A program made the position numbers and the translations under genes. The notes under the pieces were generated by a model. The model did not search any database. It was not told the origin of the DNA and saw only the letters and a list, made by a program, of their open reading frames with translations. From positions 1-34,338 of the forward strand of contig CAYHWW010000020.1 in the NCBI GenBank assembly GCA_964360145.1: 34,338 nt of DNA, in the 5' to 3' direction. Each line of letters begins with the position of its first letter. Positions within the stretch are counted from its first letter, which is position 1. Shown piece by piece: positions 33,210 to 34,338 of this stretch. This DNA is from CAYHWW01 sp964360145. Lineage in GTDB: Bacteria; Bdellovibrionota; UBA1018; CAYHWW01.

Positions 33210-34338
33210 ATGAAGAAATCATCCGTCGCATTCATGCTGCTCATCTCTTACGCCTCCCTGGGCTTTGCCAGCGACGCTAGCGGCAAGAGTAAATATAAAT
33301 GCTTCACACAGCGCGAATCTGTGCCGCGCAGTCACTCCTCTGATAAAGTAGACATCCTCATCGTGAGAGGTGCCAACCCCAACATGGCCGCCAATGAGAG
33401 CCTGGTCGCCATGGCCGCGTCCTTCCCCCAGGACGCTGATATCCGCATGGGGGTTATGACTGCATTTGGGGACCGCTCGGCCCACGCGGGGAAACTGCTG
33501 AAAGTGGCCGGAGACCGGGATGATTGGGTGCTGGACTTACGCAGCGAATCTCCATTTCTCATGGCTGAACGATTGAAAGCCAAACTCAGTCAACCACTGC
33601 GTTTCGAAGGTGGCTGCAACAAGGACTCTCGGGAAAGCGGCTTGCTTTCCCTGAACCGCGCCATGGACCATGGAATGCTCCAGTCCATTCGTGCCAAAGG
33701 GTTCCTGCGTACCGATGCCGTGCTCCTGGTTCTCTTCATTTCAACTGCCCGGGATGCTTGCGATCGCGGGGCAACCTCTGCGGAGTTCTGCCGTCGCCGG
33801 TCCCCCGCTCGTGAGACGGTAACCGCGGCCCTGGTGTACAACAAACTCAAAGCCATCCAAGGGGATCGCCCATTCATGATTGGAGGCACCCCACTTGCTG
33901 ACGCCCGCCAAGAGTTCATTGCCTTGAGCGGCGGATTCCATTTTGATCCTCAGCAACCTGATGCTGCCTCCGTACTCAGCGACCATGCGCTGCGGTTCAT
34001 CAGCGGCGATTCTTTCAGCGTATCCTTTGCCTTGGCTAAAACAGAAATCAAACCATCCACAATTTCCATATCTGGCAGTGGGCGGAACCTGGATTTCGTT
34101 TATCACGCCCAAAATAATTCCGTTTCCATCGACAGCCGTATTTTGAGCTGTAGCAACATCATCATTCGCTATTGCAGGAATGATAAACCCAAAAGCTGTG
34201 GCTACCCGAATCCACAACCCACTCCAACGCCTATCCCAACACCGGAACCTACTCCAGTGCCTGCACCTGAACCCACGCCCGTACCTGCACCTGAACCCAC
34301 GCCCGTACCTGCACCTGAACCCACGCCCGTACCTGCAC
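33210..34338 (+). CDS. Secreted vWA-like protein without MIDAS, Pro-rich repeat tail, 3'-truncated
   Basis: At least 376 residues, open to the window edge. The signal peptide is MKKSSVAFMLLISYASLGFA. Residues 47-59 (VDILIVRGANPNM) align with the first strand of a von Willebrand A domain, where VDILFVIDNSGSM would be typical. The helix after it (ANESLVAMAASFPQDADIRMGVMTAFGD) fits too. TDAVLLVLFISTARDACD (168-185) aligns with the usual VxFVTDEDDCS strand. All metal-site residues (DxSxS, T, D) are replaced, so it should not bind metal. A Pro/Glu/Thr tail begins near residue 334 and becomes perfect 8-residue repeats. ATG 33210 is fixed by an in-frame stop at 33156. Confidence 0.7.
   Translation, partial: MKKSSVAFMLLISYASLGFASDASGKSKYKCFTQRESVPRSHSSDKVDILIVRGANPNMAANESLVAMAASFPQDADIRMGVMTAFGDRSAHAGKLLKVAGDRDDWVLDLRSESPFLMAERLKAKLSQPLRFEGGCNKDSRESGLLSLNRAMDHGMLQSIRAKGFLRTDAVLLVLFISTARDACDRGATSAEFCRRRSPARETVTAALVYNKLKAIQGDRPFMIGGTPLADARQEFIALSGGFHFDPQQPDAASVLSDHALRFISGDSFSVSFALAKTEIKPSTISISGSGRNLDFVYHAQNNSVSIDSRILSCSNIIIRYCRNDKPKSCGYPNPQPTPTPIPTPEPTPVPAPEPTPVPAPEPTPVPAPEPTPVPA
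34260..34338 (+). repeat. 24-bp perfect tandem repeats encoding PAPEPTPV
   Basis: Three identical 24-bp units (34260-34283, 34284-34307, 34308-34331) and the first 7 nt of a fourth, running past the window end. Each encodes the 8-residue unit P-A-P-E-P-T-P-V. Upstream, 34215-34259 holds degenerate versions (PTPTPIPTPEPTPV). The exact identity of the units suggests recent expansion. Such stalk-like regions usually span cell wall or project a domain from the surface. Confidence 0.9.

Noticed and set aside
33086..33280. 64-codon frame beginning at GTG 33086
   Set aside because: It overlaps the signal peptide of the vWA-like gene in another frame, and has no RBS or recognisable features.
34260..34338. 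CRISPR-like array at the window end
   Set aside because: The repeats are contiguous with no spacers, and they encode an in-frame Pro-rich repeat.

Overview
The window is a GC-rich, gene-dense stretch of a Gram-negative chromosome, probably a metagenome scaffold because it contains a 10-N gap. Together, the outer-membrane biogenesis operon, a single LolC/E-type permease, a membrane-anchored Ser/Thr kinase with an HRDVSPQN loop, a YafK-type L,D-transpeptidase, an Rsm22-like methyltransferase and several low-complexity surface proteins suggest Bdellovibrionota or another deltaproteobacterial-type lineage. That placement is inference, as there is no rRNA or other decisive marker. No tRNA, rRNA, CRISPR array or transposase was seen.

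Layout. (1) 1-2400: the 3' part of a glycine-rich repeat protein, methylmalonyl-CoA epimerase, a convergent PilZ protein and a rhomboid protease. (2) 2446-17519: a long co-directional run with tiny gaps or ATGA overlaps: small protein, trxB, lysS, lolC, lolD, bamA, skp, lpxD, fabZ, lpxA, lpxB, lpxK, a LpxL-type acyltransferase, a DUF3108 protein and a GT9 heptosyltransferase. It joins lipoprotein export, beta-barrel assembly and lipid A/core synthesis. The GT9 gene is broken in the assembly by the N gap plus 48 bases of foreign-looking antisense ABC-ATPase sequence. Deleting 58 nt restores it exactly. (3) 17516-22368: rpsA with its own promoter and a strong terminator, then sppA, a secreted unknown and rsmB. 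(4) 22319-27323: Rsm22-like methyltransferase (minus strand), a small membrane protein with split Cys pairs, ssb, a polyprenol-phosphate mannosyltransferase-like GT2, a L,D-transpeptidase and a FAD oxidoreductase. (5) 27326-29667 (minus strand): O-antigen-ligase-like membrane protein translationally coupled to a secreted Cys-containing unknown. (6) 29668-34338: a divergent region with a nested palindrome, a methyltransferase, a 19-residue hydrophobic micro-ORF behind a sequestered strong RBS, a Ser/Thr kinase, a ~123-bp inverted-repeat element, and a secreted vWA-like protein lacking the MIDAS motif and running off the window into (PTPVPAPE)n repeats.

Most worth a second look: the nested palindrome at 29731-29801, the micro-ORF at 30650-30709 with its anti-RBS hairpin, the inverted-repeat element at 32929-33051, the MIDAS-less vWA protein, the altered catalytic motifs of LpxB and BamA, and the chimeric scaffold join at 16669-16741.
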